A DNA stretch of 37,823 bases. It comes from Planctomycetota bacterium (lineage in GTDB: Bacteria; Planctomycetota; UBA1135; JADKAF01). A model generated the notes under the pieces. It was not told where the DNA came from, did not search any database, and saw nothing but the letters and a program-made list of their open reading frames with translations. The stretch spans positions 1 through 37,823 of the forward strand of contig JAEUHW010000255.1 in NCBI GenBank assembly GCA_016793245.1. The letters are read 5' to 3'. Below are positions 1 to 7,423 of the stretch, piece after piece. Position 1 is the first letter of the stretch. Each line of letters starts with the position of its first letter. The position numbers were made by a program, and so were the translations under genes.

Positions 1-968
1 CGCGCGCGCGTGATCCACGCGAGGCCGCCGGCGCAGGCGAGCGCCAGCCAGGAGAGCGGCAGCCAGGCCGGGAGCTCCGTCAGATACCAGCCGAGGGGCT
101 TTCGCCGCGCGAGAGGCAGTCCCTCGCGGATCGCCGGACCGGCCTCGACATCGAAGAGCGCGGCGTGGACCGCGAGGCGCGCGTCCTCGGGCAGCAGTGG
201 GTGCAGCAGCGCGTAGATCGGCGGGAGCGCGTTCGCGCGGAGATAAGTGGCACTCGTCGACCACGGCGCGCGATAGGCGCACGCATCCGCCAGCCCCGAG
301 ATCGCGACGGCGCTGAAGGTCATGGTTGCCGCGGCGAGCGCGTGGCGTCTGCGCAGGCCAACGCCGGGAGCCGCGGGGAGCACCAGAACCAGCGGGGCGA
401 GGAAGACGACTTGGTACTTCGCGGCGATGGCGAGACCGAGGACCGCCCCGGCGGTCAGCGCTCCGCGCGCGGTGCGGGCCTGCGCCAGCCCTGCCGCTCC
501 CCAGAGCAGCGCCGCCGTCGCCAGCGGCGCCGAGGTGACTTCGTAGCTCCACGCGGCGAACACCGGCGAGCTGGCGATGATCCAGGCCGCGATGCGCGCG
601 GCGCGCCGACCGCCGTAGGCTTGCGCCAGCGCCGCTCCACCGAGGAGTGCGCCCGCGCTACACACCGCGGCGAAGCCCTCGCCCACGACGCGCAGCGCGA
701 GCGCGCCGCGCCAGCCGATGGCGTCGAGCGCGAGCCGGGCGGCGGCGAGCAGCAGCGCGAGCAGCGGGCTCCGCGTCGCCTCGGCTCCGAGCTCGAGGCC
801 GCGCGCTAGATCGGTCGCGCGCTCCAGATGTTCGACGGCATCGCCGTTCCGCGCGCCCGAGCTCAGCAGCGCCACGGCGACGCTCAGTGCGCACGCCCCG
901 AGCAGCGCGCCCTGGATCCAGCGGTCGCGGAGCAGCGAGTGCAGGAGCGGCGTGGTTGCGGAGTTCAC
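1..968 (-). CDS. GT-C-like polytopic membrane glycosyltransferase (5' part, runs off the left edge)
   Basis: The frame is open from a GTG at 968 to the window edge (about 322 codons seen). The product begins VNSATTPLLHSLLRDRW and then alternates long Ala/Leu/Val-rich membrane segments with short loops. An early loop carries acidic residues (NGDAVEHLERA), as in GT-C enzymes, whose first external loop holds the catalytic acid. A later stretch, GLADACAYRAPWSTSATYLR, resembles the D-x-x-YG-x-W...NYL-x-N region of the GT22/Alg9 class. I infer a lipid-linked-sugar glycosyltransferase of the inner membrane. Substrate is unknown and the C-terminus is missing. No clear Shine-Dalgarno precedes the GTG and the frame stays open upstream, so the start is tentative. 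Divergent to the LysM gene. Confidence 0.7.
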   Translation of the reverse strand, partial: MNSATTPLLHSLLRDRWIQGALLGACALSVAVALLSSGARNGDAVEHLERATDLARGLELGAEATRSPLLALLLAAARLALDAIGWRGALALRVVGEGFAAVCSAGALLGGAALAQAYGGRRAARIAAWIIASSPVFAAWSYEVTSAPLATAALLWGAAGLAQARTARGALTAGAVLGLAIAAKYQVVFLAPLVLVLPAAPGVGLRRRHALAAATMTFSAVAISGLADACAYRAPWSTSATYLRANALPPIYALLHPLLPEDARLAVHAALFDVEAGPAIREGLPLARRKPLGWYLTELPAWLPLSWLALACAGGLAWITRA

Positions 969-1101
969 GCGTCGAGCGTAGATGAGAGCGGGAGTCTGCG
1001 GTGAGCCGCCCGCGCGAGATGCGCGTGCGGGCGCACCTAGAGTCGGGGACGTTCCGGGCGCGAGACCACCACATTTTGTGGTCGGTCCCCCGAAACCTCA
1101 C

Positions 1102-1130
1102 TTGAAGTTGTGGCAGGCGTGCGGTTATAC
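1102..1130 (+). promoter_or_regulatory. Candidate sigma-70 promoter for the LysM protein gene
   Basis: TTGAAG (1102-1107), a 17-nt spacer and TTATAC (1125-1130) fit a housekeeping promoter. It lies about 90 nt upstream of the ATG at 1224, in the divergent gap from 969 to 1223. Seen by eye only. Confidence 0.4.
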
Positions 1131-1223
1131 GATCTCGACGCGCGCACTCTTGGCGCGCGAGATCCCGCGGGTACTCGTAGGGCGCGCACGATCGCCCCTC
1201 CCCGCCGGACGAGGAGCGCCGAC

Positions 1224-2102
1224 ATGAAGACCGACCGCCTGCTCTTGGTCGCGATCGTGGCCGTGATGGCCGCGGTCGTTGGCTATCTCTTCTTCAGCGA
1301 TGACGCGGCGCCGGGTGAGAACGGCGGTGCTGCGGCGCGGAGCTCGGCCGGCGATCCGCTGACGACGCTCGGCGCGTTTGAAGAGCAGAAGCGCTTGGAG
1401 AAGGCTCGCGCCGGCTGCGTCGAGTTCGAGCTGCCCAGCGACTTCAAGGGCCGCAGCGCGGAGGAGATCGCCGCCTACTTCGGCCATGAGTCGATGCCGT
1501 ATCGCATCAGCACGGCGAACGGCAACGCGGACGGATTCAAAGCCGGGCAGAAGATCTACGCTCCCGCGGAGTGGGTGGCGGAACGCCAGCGCGCCCAGAG
1601 CCCCGCGAGCGGTACCTCGGTCACGCCCCTCCACGGCGGCGAAGCGCTTCCGCTGGTCGCCGAGGGCGGCGCCGTGGATCCGGACCGCGAGGACCAGGAG
1701 GAGCAGCGCCCTCCCGCGCCGGCTCCGGAGAAGCTCGCGAACCGCGAAGAGCCGAAGGCGGCGCCGCGCACGAACGATCCTTCGGAGACGCCGCAGCCCT
1801 GGGGCTTCTTGATGAGGAAAGTCCCCGCGAGCGGCAGTGGCGCGACCGCGCAGCCCGCCAACGCGACCGCGCAGCCCGCGGCCGTGCAGCCCCGTAATGC
1901 GAAGGCGCTCGAGGCCAGCGCCACAGCGAAGCCGACGCCCGGCAAGAGCTATCGCGCGCAGCAGGGCGACACGCTCTGGAAGATCGCCGAGATCGCCTAC
2001 GGCAAGGGCTCTCGCTACAAGGAGATCGCCCGCGCGAACGAGGCGCTGGTCGGCAGCGACGGCTCGCTCCTGCGCGCCGGGATGGTGCTGCGCATTCCCT
2101 GA
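1224..2102 (+). CDS. Membrane-anchored LysM domain protein
   Basis: 292 aa. I place the start at MKTDRLLL because GAGGAG lies 8-13 nt upstream and a membrane segment follows at once (about residues 5-23). A longer frame from 1110 would put this helix internally and overlap the promoter. The C-terminal 50 residues are a clear LysM domain (YRAQQGDTLWKIAEIAYGKG ... LRAGMVLRIP). A second, degenerate LysM-like segment sits around residues 70-110 (SAEEIAAYFGHES ... FKAGQKIYAP). The linker between them is rich in Ala, Pro and Glu with repeated ATAQPA units. LysM binds peptidoglycan or chitin-type glycans, so this is probably an inner-membrane-tethered wall-binding protein. No catalytic domain is visible. 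Convergent with the NtrC-type regulator. Confidence 0.8.
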   Translation: MKTDRLLLVAIVAVMAAVVGYLFFSDDAAPGENGGAAARSSAGDPLTTLGAFEEQKRLEKARAGCVEFELPSDFKGRSAEEIAAYFGHESMPYRISTANGNADGFKAGQKIYAPAEWVAERQRAQSPASGTSVTPLHGGEALPLVAEGGAVDPDREDQEEQRPPAPAPEKLANREEPKAAPRTNDPSETPQPWGFLMRKVPASGSGATAQPANATAQPAAVQPRNAKALEASATAKPTPGKSYRAQQGDTLWKIAEIAYGKGSRYKEIARANEALVGSDGSLLRAGMVLRIP

Positions 2103-2314
2103 GCGTGCGCACGCGGGCGCGCTCTCGGCACCCTACGAATTCGGAAATGCTGCAAGGACCTCCGGCGCCGCGCGAGCGTGCGCCGAGCCCCTGCGGCGGT
2201 GGAAGCGAAGGCCCTCCGGTCGCCTGCGGGTGATCGGGGGGCCTCGTCTTTCCATGGGCACGCTGACAAGCTTCGCGGCGCCCGCGATGGCGAGCTTCGC
2301 GGCGGGCGCGATCG

Positions 2315-2338
2315 TTCGCGGCGTCGCTTCGCCGCGAA
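2315..2338. terminator. Hairpin between convergent genes, possible bidirectional terminator
   Basis: TTCGCGGCG (2315-2323) and CGCCGCGAA (2330-2338) form a perfect 9-bp stem with a 6-nt loop in the 266-nt gap between the convergent LysM and regulator genes. No T-run follows on either side, so intrinsic termination is unproven. The rest of the gap shows only a repeated AGCTTCGCGGCG and no gene. Confidence 0.35.
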
Positions 2339-2368
2339 TGCGGTCGGACGTCGCGTGCGCGCGCGGCG

Positions 2369-3727
2369 TCACTTGAGGCCGTAGCGGTCGAGCTTCTTGT
2401 AGAGGTTCGAGCGCGGCATGCCGATCTGCTCGGCGGTGCGTTGCTTGTTGAAGCCGTGCTCGGCGAGCTTGCGCCGCAGGAACTCCGCTTCGGCTGCGGC
2501 GCGGAACTCCTCGAAGGTCGCGCACGCGAACACGTCCGCACCGGCGGCCCGCGGCCGCTCTTCGGCGAGCTCGCGCACGTCGTTCGCGGAGATCTCCGGA
2601 CCGTCGAGGAGCACGACGAGGCGTTCGACGAGGTTGCGGAGCTCGCGCACGTTGCCCGGCCAAGGCAAGGTGCGCAGGTAATCGAGCGCCGCGGGTGCCA
2701 GCCGTTTCACGGCGCACTTCTGCGCGCGGCAGCTCCCGGCGAGGAACTCCTGCGCGAGCAGCGAGAGATCTTCCAAGCGCTCGCGCAGCGCGGGGGCGTG
2801 GATCGGCACCACCGCGAGGCGATAGTAGAGGTCCTCGCGGAAGCTGCCCGCGGCGACCTCGGCCTTCAGATCGCGGTTCGTGGCGGCGACCACGCGCAGG
2901 TCGACGGCGACGGTCGCTTCCGCGCCCACGGGGGAGATCTCTCCCGACTCCAGCGCGCGCAACACCTTGGCTTGCGCCTCGGGCGTCATCTCGCCGATCT
3001 CGTCGAGGAAGAGCGTTCCGCCGCTCGCGGCCTCGAAGCGCCCGATGCGATCGGCCGTCGCGCCCGTGAACGCGCCGCGCCGATGGCCGAAGAGCTCGCT
3101 CTCGACGAGCTCGTCGGGGATCGCCGCGCAGTTCACCGGGACGAACGGGCCGCGAGCGCGCTCGCCCAAGGCGTGGATGCGGCGCGCGATGAGCTCCTTG
3201 CCGGTCCCGTTCTCGCCGGTGATCAGCACGCGCGCGTCGCTGCGCGCCACCTTCTCGATCGTCGTGAGGACGCGGCGCATGGCCGGGCTCTCGCCGAGCA
3301 GCTGGTGCTCGCGCAGCAGCTCTTCGCGCAGCGCGCGGTTCTCCTCCTCCAGGCGGCGCCGCGCGAGGGCGTTCCGCAGCGAGACGACGACGCGCTCGCC
3401 ATCGAGGGGCTTCTCGAGGAAGTCCGCGGCCCCGCGGCGAACGGCTTCGACGGCAGTGCGGATGTCGCCGTGACCCGAGATCATCACCACGGCCGTGCGC
3501 GGATGGCGTTCGCGGACCTCGGGGAGGAGATCGAGGCCGTCGCGCTCCGGCATCTTGATGTCGAGCAGCACCGCGTCGTAAGGCGCTTCGGCGAGGCGCG
3601 CGAGCGCTTCGCGAGCGCTGGCGGCTGAACGGACCTCGAAGCCCTCGTAGCCGAGGAGCATGTCCAAGGTGGTGCGGATGTCGCGGTCGTCGTCCACGAC
3701 GAGGACCACGGGCTTCTTCTTGCTCAT
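2369..3727 (-). CDS. NtrC-family sigma-54-dependent response regulator
   Basis: 452 aa, full length for the family. An N-terminal receiver (about 5-120) has the acidic pocket at D12-D14 and phospho-acceptor D56 in DAVLLDIKMP. The AAA+ domain follows, with Walker A GENGTGKE (171-178), the sigma-54 contact loop GAFTGA (218-223) and Walker B GGTLFLDEIGE (236-246). A Fis-type helix-turn-helix ends the protein (about 410-452, NKQRTAEQIGMPRSNLYKKL). Family knowledge: phosphorylation drives oligomerisation and ATP-dependent opening of sigma-54 promoters. No cognate histidine kinase is next to it, so the input signal is unknown. It lies 127 nt downstream of the thermonuclease-like gene in the same direction; that gap holds no visible gene. 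Some similarity to the NtrX type. Confidence 0.93.
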   Translation of the reverse strand: MSKKKPVVLVVDDDRDIRTTLDMLLGYEGFEVRSAASAREALARLAEAPYDAVLLDIKMPERDGLDLLPEVRERHPRTAVVMISGHGDIRTAVEAVRRGAADFLEKPLDGERVVVSLRNALARRRLEEENRALREELLREHQLLGESPAMRRVLTTIEKVARSDARVLITGENGTGKELIARRIHALGERARGPFVPVNCAAIPDELVESELFGHRRGAFTGATADRIGRFEAASGGTLFLDEIGEMTPEAQAKVLRALESGEISPVGAEATVAVDLRVVAATNRDLKAEVAAGSFREDLYYRLAVVPIHAPALRERLEDLSLLAQEFLAGSCRAQKCAVKRLAPAALDYLRTLPWPGNVRELRNLVERLVVLLDGPEISANDVRELAEERPRAAGADVFACATFEEFRAAAEAEFLRRKLAEHGFNKQRTAEQIGMPRSNLYKKLDRYGLK

Positions 3728-3854
3728 CGGCTCCGGTGCGGCCGAGGCGCCGGGCGGCGAACGAGCTCGCCCCCCGCGCTCCCGCGCGCCGCGGCATCTT
3801 GCGCGAGAGCGCTGGCAGCGTCGAGCGCGGCGCGGCCCGGGCGAGAGTTGTTGC

Positions 3855-4865
3855 TCAGCGCTTCGTCGCCCCGCGCAGCTCGATCTCCGCGAGCGAGGTG
3901 AGCTCGACCCTCGCGGCCTTCTCGTTCACCACCAGCTTGCCGCGCGCCGTGATGAAGTTGGCCGCACCTTCGCTCGCGTGCCGCAGCAGGCGCAAGACCG
4001 CCTCGAGCTCGACGGGACTGCCTCGCCATTCGACGGTGCAGGGGAACGCCGTCGTCGCCTCGAGCTCGACGACGACGCGCTCGCGCTCGACGCGCACGGC
4101 GAGGATCGCGCCGAAGACGGTGCGCAGCTCGGCGCTCCCGCCTGCGCTCGCGGAGGCGCGCTCCCGCAGGCGCGCGGCGTTCCGCACATCGATCCAGCCC
4201 TCCGGCCGGGCGAGCTCGGCGGCGGCATCGCGCAGGGCGTCGGCGCGCGCGTTCCACCACGCGAGCATCGCGGTGTAGTCGCGGCCCGCGTCTCCCGGCG
4301 CGCGCTCGCCGAAGATCCCGCGGCGCTCTGCGCGCGCTCTCTCCTGCGCCGCGCTCAAGGCCGCGTGGTGCGCGCCGGAGTAGCCGTACTTCGTGAAGTA
4401 GGGGGAGAAGCCGGTCTCCACGAGGTGCAGGTTCAGGTTCCGACCTTCGAACCACGCGTAGCAGAGCAGGCGTCCGAAGGTGTCGCGCTCCTCGACCCCG
4501 CCTTCGAACTCGAGCTCGATCGTCGCGGGCGGGACGTCCGCGCGCGGCTGGCCTTTCTCGTCGCAGCGCAGCAGCTCCTTCATGTGCGCCGACGCGGCGC
4601 GACCGAGACCGGTCACGGGCTTGCTGCCCGGACCGCTGTCCCGGACCTCCTCGGTGTCCACGCCGAGGAGGCGCAACTTCTCGAGCTGCCCCGCGCGCAG
4701 CACGTGCAGCGTGTCTCCGTCGATCACTCGCGCGAGCGCGGTCGCGACTCGGGGAGCGGCTTCGGCCGGCGCTTGCTGCGCGCGCCCGAGAGCGGGGAGC
4801 GCTCCCGCGAGCAGCGCGGCGAGACCCAGGGCGAGCGAAGAAGGCGAGCGATGGCGCGAGTTCAC
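3855..4865 (-). CDS. Secreted thermonuclease-like (SNase) protein
   Basis: 336 aa from a GTG start. An N-terminal signal peptide (about 1-30, ending around GRAQQ) is followed by a staphylococcal-nuclease-like domain (about 40-186). It starts VIDGDTLHV, with D51 as the likely calcium ligand. R65 and E73 in LRLLGVDTEE and R132 in DTFGRLLCY match the catalytic Arg-Glu-Arg set, so it looks active. A roughly 50-residue insertion lies between the two arginines. About 130 residues after the nuclease core have no domain I can name. It probably cleaves nucleic acid in the periplasm or outside the cell. It shares a symmetric promoter region with the divergent enzyme I-like gene. No Shine-Dalgarno is evident at the GTG. 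Confidence 0.85.
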   Translation of the reverse strand: MNSRHRSPSSLALGLAALLAGALPALGRAQQAPAEAAPRVATALARVIDGDTLHVLRAGQLEKLRLLGVDTEEVRDSGPGSKPVTGLGRAASAHMKELLRCDEKGQPRADVPPATIELEFEGGVEERDTFGRLLCYAWFEGRNLNLHLVETGFSPYFTKYGYSGAHHAALSAAQERARAERRGIFGERAPGDAGRDYTAMLAWWNARADALRDAAAELARPEGWIDVRNAARLRERASASAGGSAELRTVFGAILAVRVERERVVVELEATTAFPCTVEWRGSPVELEAVLRLLRHASEGAANFITARGKLVVNEKAARVELTSLAEIELRGATKR

Positions 4866-4901
4866 TGGGGGAGGCTCCGAGGCGAGGCGGGTGGCGGCGC
4901 G

Positions 4902-4931
4902 ATTGTTCCGGCTCTCGAGCGGGGCTACAAT
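4902..4931. promoter_or_regulatory. Symmetric bidirectional promoter between the SNase-like and enzyme I-like genes
   Basis: On the + strand TTGTTC (4903-4908), 17 nt and TACAAT (4926-4931) form a strong sigma-70 pair for the gene at 4979. On the - strand the same DNA reads TTGTAG (4930-4925), 17 nt and AACAAT (4907-4902), a promoter for the gene starting at 4865. ATTGT (4902-4906) and ACAAT (4927-4931) are the inverted ends. GCGGGG (4919-4924) and CCCCGC (4932-4937) also flank the + strand -10 element. Confidence 0.6.
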
Positions 4932-4958
4932 CCCCGCCTTTTTCTCACCATCGGAGAA

Positions 4959-4973
4959 CTCCTCGAGGAGGAG
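4959..4973 (+). promoter_or_regulatory. Strong ribosome-binding site inside a palindrome (enzyme I-like gene)
   Basis: GAGGAGGAG (4965-4973) lies 5 nt before the ATG at 4979 and fixes the start. Its first half belongs to the perfect 12-bp palindrome CTCCTCGAGGAG (4959-4970). In mRNA this could fold on itself or pair between transcripts and partly hide the site. Confidence 0.6.
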
Positions 4974-4978
4974 ATCCC

Positions 4979-6727
4979 ATGCTGCGCGGAACCCCGGTGT
5001 CCCCGGGACTGGTCATCGGTCGAGCCCATCGCGTCGAACGCAAGGAGGACGGTCCCGTCCCCGCGCATCGCGTCTCGGCAGAGGAGTCCCACCAGGAGCT
5101 CAATCGCTTCCGCGCCGCCCTCGATCGCTCGCGCGAGCAGGTGCTCTCGCTGAAGCAGAAGCTGAGCAGCAGCGTCCCGGCGGACGATCTGCGCATCCTC
5201 GATGTCCATCTCGCCTACCTCAACGATCCGATCTTCGTGACGGACGTCGAGAACCGGGTGTTGAACGACAACCTGAACCTCGAGGCCGCGATCGACCGGG
5301 TGCTCTGGGACTTCTCGCGCATCCTGAAGCTCGTCGAGAACGAGTATATCCGCGAGCGCGCGCACGACTTGAGCGACGTGGCGCTCCGCGTGCTGCGCAA
5401 CCTCGCACCCGCGCCGGCTGGCGCTGGAGCGGCGCTGCCCGAGGGCCCGATCGTGCTGGTGACGCGCGAGCTCACCGTCACCGACATGTTCCTCGCGCCG
5501 AGCGAGGCCGGCGGCGCGCCGCGCGTCGTCGCCGGCGTCATCGCCGAGGAGGGCGGGATCACCTCGCATGCGGCGATCCTCGCGCGTTCGATGGGCATTC
5601 CTTGCGTGAGCTCTCTCCGCGATCTCGCGGCACAGATCGCCGAAGGCGAAGAGCTGGTCGTCGACGGCACCGAGGGCATCGTGCGCGTGCGTCCCGACGA
5701 AGCGGTGAAGGCCGAGTACGCGCAGCCGAAGCTCGTGCTCGACGCGGCGCCCGCCGCTCCGGACGAGGAATGGGTGCGCCTGCCGATGGAGACCCGGGAC
5801 GGCACCGCGGTCGAGATCAGCGGCACCTGCGGCAACCTGAACGACGTCGAGCGCGCGATGCGCGGCGGGCTCTCCGGCGTCGGCATGTACCGCACGGAGC
5901 TGCTCTTCCTCGTCGATCGCGAAGCGCCGGACGAAGAAGACCTGACGAAGCACTACATCTCCGCCGCGGAGCGCGCGCAGGGGAAGCCGGTGACCTTCCG
6001 TCTGCTCGATCTGCAGAGCGACGTGCGGCCCGATCTCCTGCACGGTGGGGAGCGCGAGCCCAATCCGGCGCTCGGACTCCGTTCGATCCGCGCGCTGGCG
6101 CAGCGCCGCGATCTGCTGCGTCTGCAGCTTCGCGCGATCCTGCGCGCCGCGCATCAGCGCGCCGTGCGCCTGTTGATCCCCTTCGTGCTCGACGTCGGCG
6201 ACGTGCGCCTCGTGCGCGATCTCGTGCGCGAGGAGCGCGAGGACTTGCGGAAGCGAGGCATCCCGCACGCGCCGAAGCTGGAGGGCGGCGTCGTGCTCGA
6301 GATCCCGGCCGCGTTCCTCGGGGTGCGGCGCCTGATCGACGAGGTCGACTTCCTCGCGATCGGCGTCGACAACTTCATCCAGTACCTGCTCGCGGCGGAT
6401 CGCAAGAACAAGAACCTGCGCTCCTACTTCGCCCATCTGCATCCGAGCGTGCTGCGCGCGATCACGAAGGTCGCGCAAGTGGCGAGCGGACAGGACAAGC
6501 GGCTCGTGCTGTTCGGCGAGGTCGCCTCGCGCCCCGAGAATCTGCCGCTCTTCCTCGGCTGCGGAGTGCGCGAGTTCTCGATCTCCCCGATCGCCGCGCG
6601 CGTCTTCCGCGAGACCATCTGCACGCTGTCGATCACGGACGCACAGAAGCTGGCGATCGACTACGCAGACCAGGATTGCATCGATCCCGACGCGATCGCC
6701 TCCGCGTTGAAGCATCGCTTCGAATAA
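4979..6727 (+). CDS. ptsI: PEP-protein phosphotransferase enzyme I-like protein with altered active site
   Basis: 582 aa, the usual length of enzyme I, with an N-terminal HPr-binding/phosphohistidine part and a C-terminal PEP-binding barrel. The phosphohistidine motif is intact (GGITSHAAILAR, H197). Against E. coli enzyme I the following are kept: R305 (YRTELLF), R341 (FRLLD), E441 (VLEIPAA) and R475 (AADRKN). Three things differ. The Asn-Asp metal/PEP pair in GTND is reversed to GVDN (D464, N465). The catalytic Cys of MCGE is Phe (LFGE, F512). The IGGDK loop reads LQSDV. Either it catalyses differently or it has become regulatory. No HPr or PTS permease gene is in the window. Starts 5 nt after a strong ribosome-binding site; hisG follows after 54 nt. 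Confidence 0.85.
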   Translation: MLRGTPVSPGLVIGRAHRVERKEDGPVPAHRVSAEESHQELNRFRAALDRSREQVLSLKQKLSSSVPADDLRILDVHLAYLNDPIFVTDVENRVLNDNLNLEAAIDRVLWDFSRILKLVENEYIRERAHDLSDVALRVLRNLAPAPAGAGAALPEGPIVLVTRELTVTDMFLAPSEAGGAPRVVAGVIAEEGGITSHAAILARSMGIPCVSSLRDLAAQIAEGEELVVDGTEGIVRVRPDEAVKAEYAQPKLVLDAAPAAPDEEWVRLPMETRDGTAVEISGTCGNLNDVERAMRGGLSGVGMYRTELLFLVDREAPDEEDLTKHYISAAERAQGKPVTFRLLDLQSDVRPDLLHGGEREPNPALGLRSIRALAQRRDLLRLQLRAILRAAHQRAVRLLIPFVLDVGDVRLVRDLVREEREDLRKRGIPHAPKLEGGVVLEIPAAFLGVRRLIDEVDFLAIGVDNFIQYLLAADRKNKNLRSYFAHLHPSVLRAITKVAQVASGQDKRLVLFGEVASRPENLPLFLGCGVREFSISPIAARVFRETICTLSITDAQKLAIDYADQDCIDPDAIASALKHRFE

Positions 6728-6734
6728 GGGGCTC

Positions 6735-6756
6735 CGGCGCGAGCTCCCTCGCGCCG
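6735..6756. other. Stem-loop between the enzyme I-like gene and hisG
   Basis: CGGCGCGAG (6735-6743) and CTCGCGCCG (6748-6756) form a perfect 9-bp stem with tetraloop CTCC. It lies 7 nt after the enzyme I-like stop and 25 nt before the hisG start. It could terminate or attenuate transcription into the his operon. There is no T-run and no His-rich leader peptide. Confidence 0.45.
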
Positions 6757-6781
6757 CGAACCTCCCCATGGAGAGATCGAA

Positions 6782-7423
6782 TTGATCCGCTGCGCGTTGG
6801 CGAAGGGCCGGATGGCCGATGGCTCGCTGGAGCTCTTGCGTCGAGCCGGCTACGCGGTCGAAGCGCCCGCCGGCCGCAGGCTCTCGGCCCGCGATCCCGA
6901 GCAGCGTCTCGAGGTCTTCCTCGCGAAGAGCCCCGACGTACCCACGTACGTGAGCTACGGCATCGCCGACGTCGGCATCGTGGGTGAGGACGTGCTGCGC
7001 GAGAGCTCTCCCGACGTCCTGGAGCTCCTGGACCTAGGCCTCGGGGCCTGCCGGCTCGTCCTGGCCGCGCCGCGCGATCGAGCCGCGGCGCCGCCGCGGC
7101 CGAGCGCCGAGGGCGCTCTGCGCGTCGCCACGAAGTACCCGGAGATCGCGCGCGCTTACTTCGCCCGCCGCGGCGTGCCCGTCGAGATCGTGCGTCTCTC
7201 GGGCTCGATCGAGCTCGCGCCCGAGCTCGGCCTCGCGCCGTACGTGCTCGACATCGTCGAGACGGGCAGCACGCTCGAGGCGCACGGCTTGGCGGTGGTG
7301 GACGAGGTGCAGCGCTCGACCGCGAGACTCATCGCGAATCGCGCGCGTTGGGCGCTCGAGCATGCGGCCCTGCGCGCCTTCGCGCGCGCGCTCGAAGGCG
7401 CTCTGCGTGTGGGGATCGCATGA
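6782..7423 (+). CDS. hisG: ATP phosphoribosyltransferase catalytic subunit, short form
   Basis: 213 aa from a TTG start preceded by GGAGAG (6770-6775). It opens MIRCALAKGRM and carries the PRPP-binding segment DIVETGSTLEAHGL near residues 158-171. It catalyses the first step of histidine synthesis, joining ATP and PRPP. The length is that of short-form HisG, which lacks the C-terminal feedback domain. In studied organisms short HisG needs the HisRS-like partner HisZ. No hisZ is in this window. First gene of the his operon; its stop overlaps the hisD start (ATGA). Confidence 0.95.
   Translation: MIRCALAKGRMADGSLELLRRAGYAVEAPAGRRLSARDPEQRLEVFLAKSPDVPTYVSYGIADVGIVGEDVLRESSPDVLELLDLGLGACRLVLAAPRDRAAAPPRPSAEGALRVATKYPEIARAYFARRGVPVEIVRLSGSIELAPELGLAPYVLDIVETGSTLEAHGLAVVDEVQRSTARLIANRARWALEHAALRAFARALEGALRVGIA

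Noticed and set aside
1..10. Alternating CG run as a special element
   Set aside because: Only ten bases at the window edge and inside a coding frame; ordinary for this composition.
165..809. 214-codon + strand frame at the left edge
   Set aside because: It is antisense to a clear polytopic membrane protein on the - strand and has the Arg/Gly/Glu composition of a shadow.
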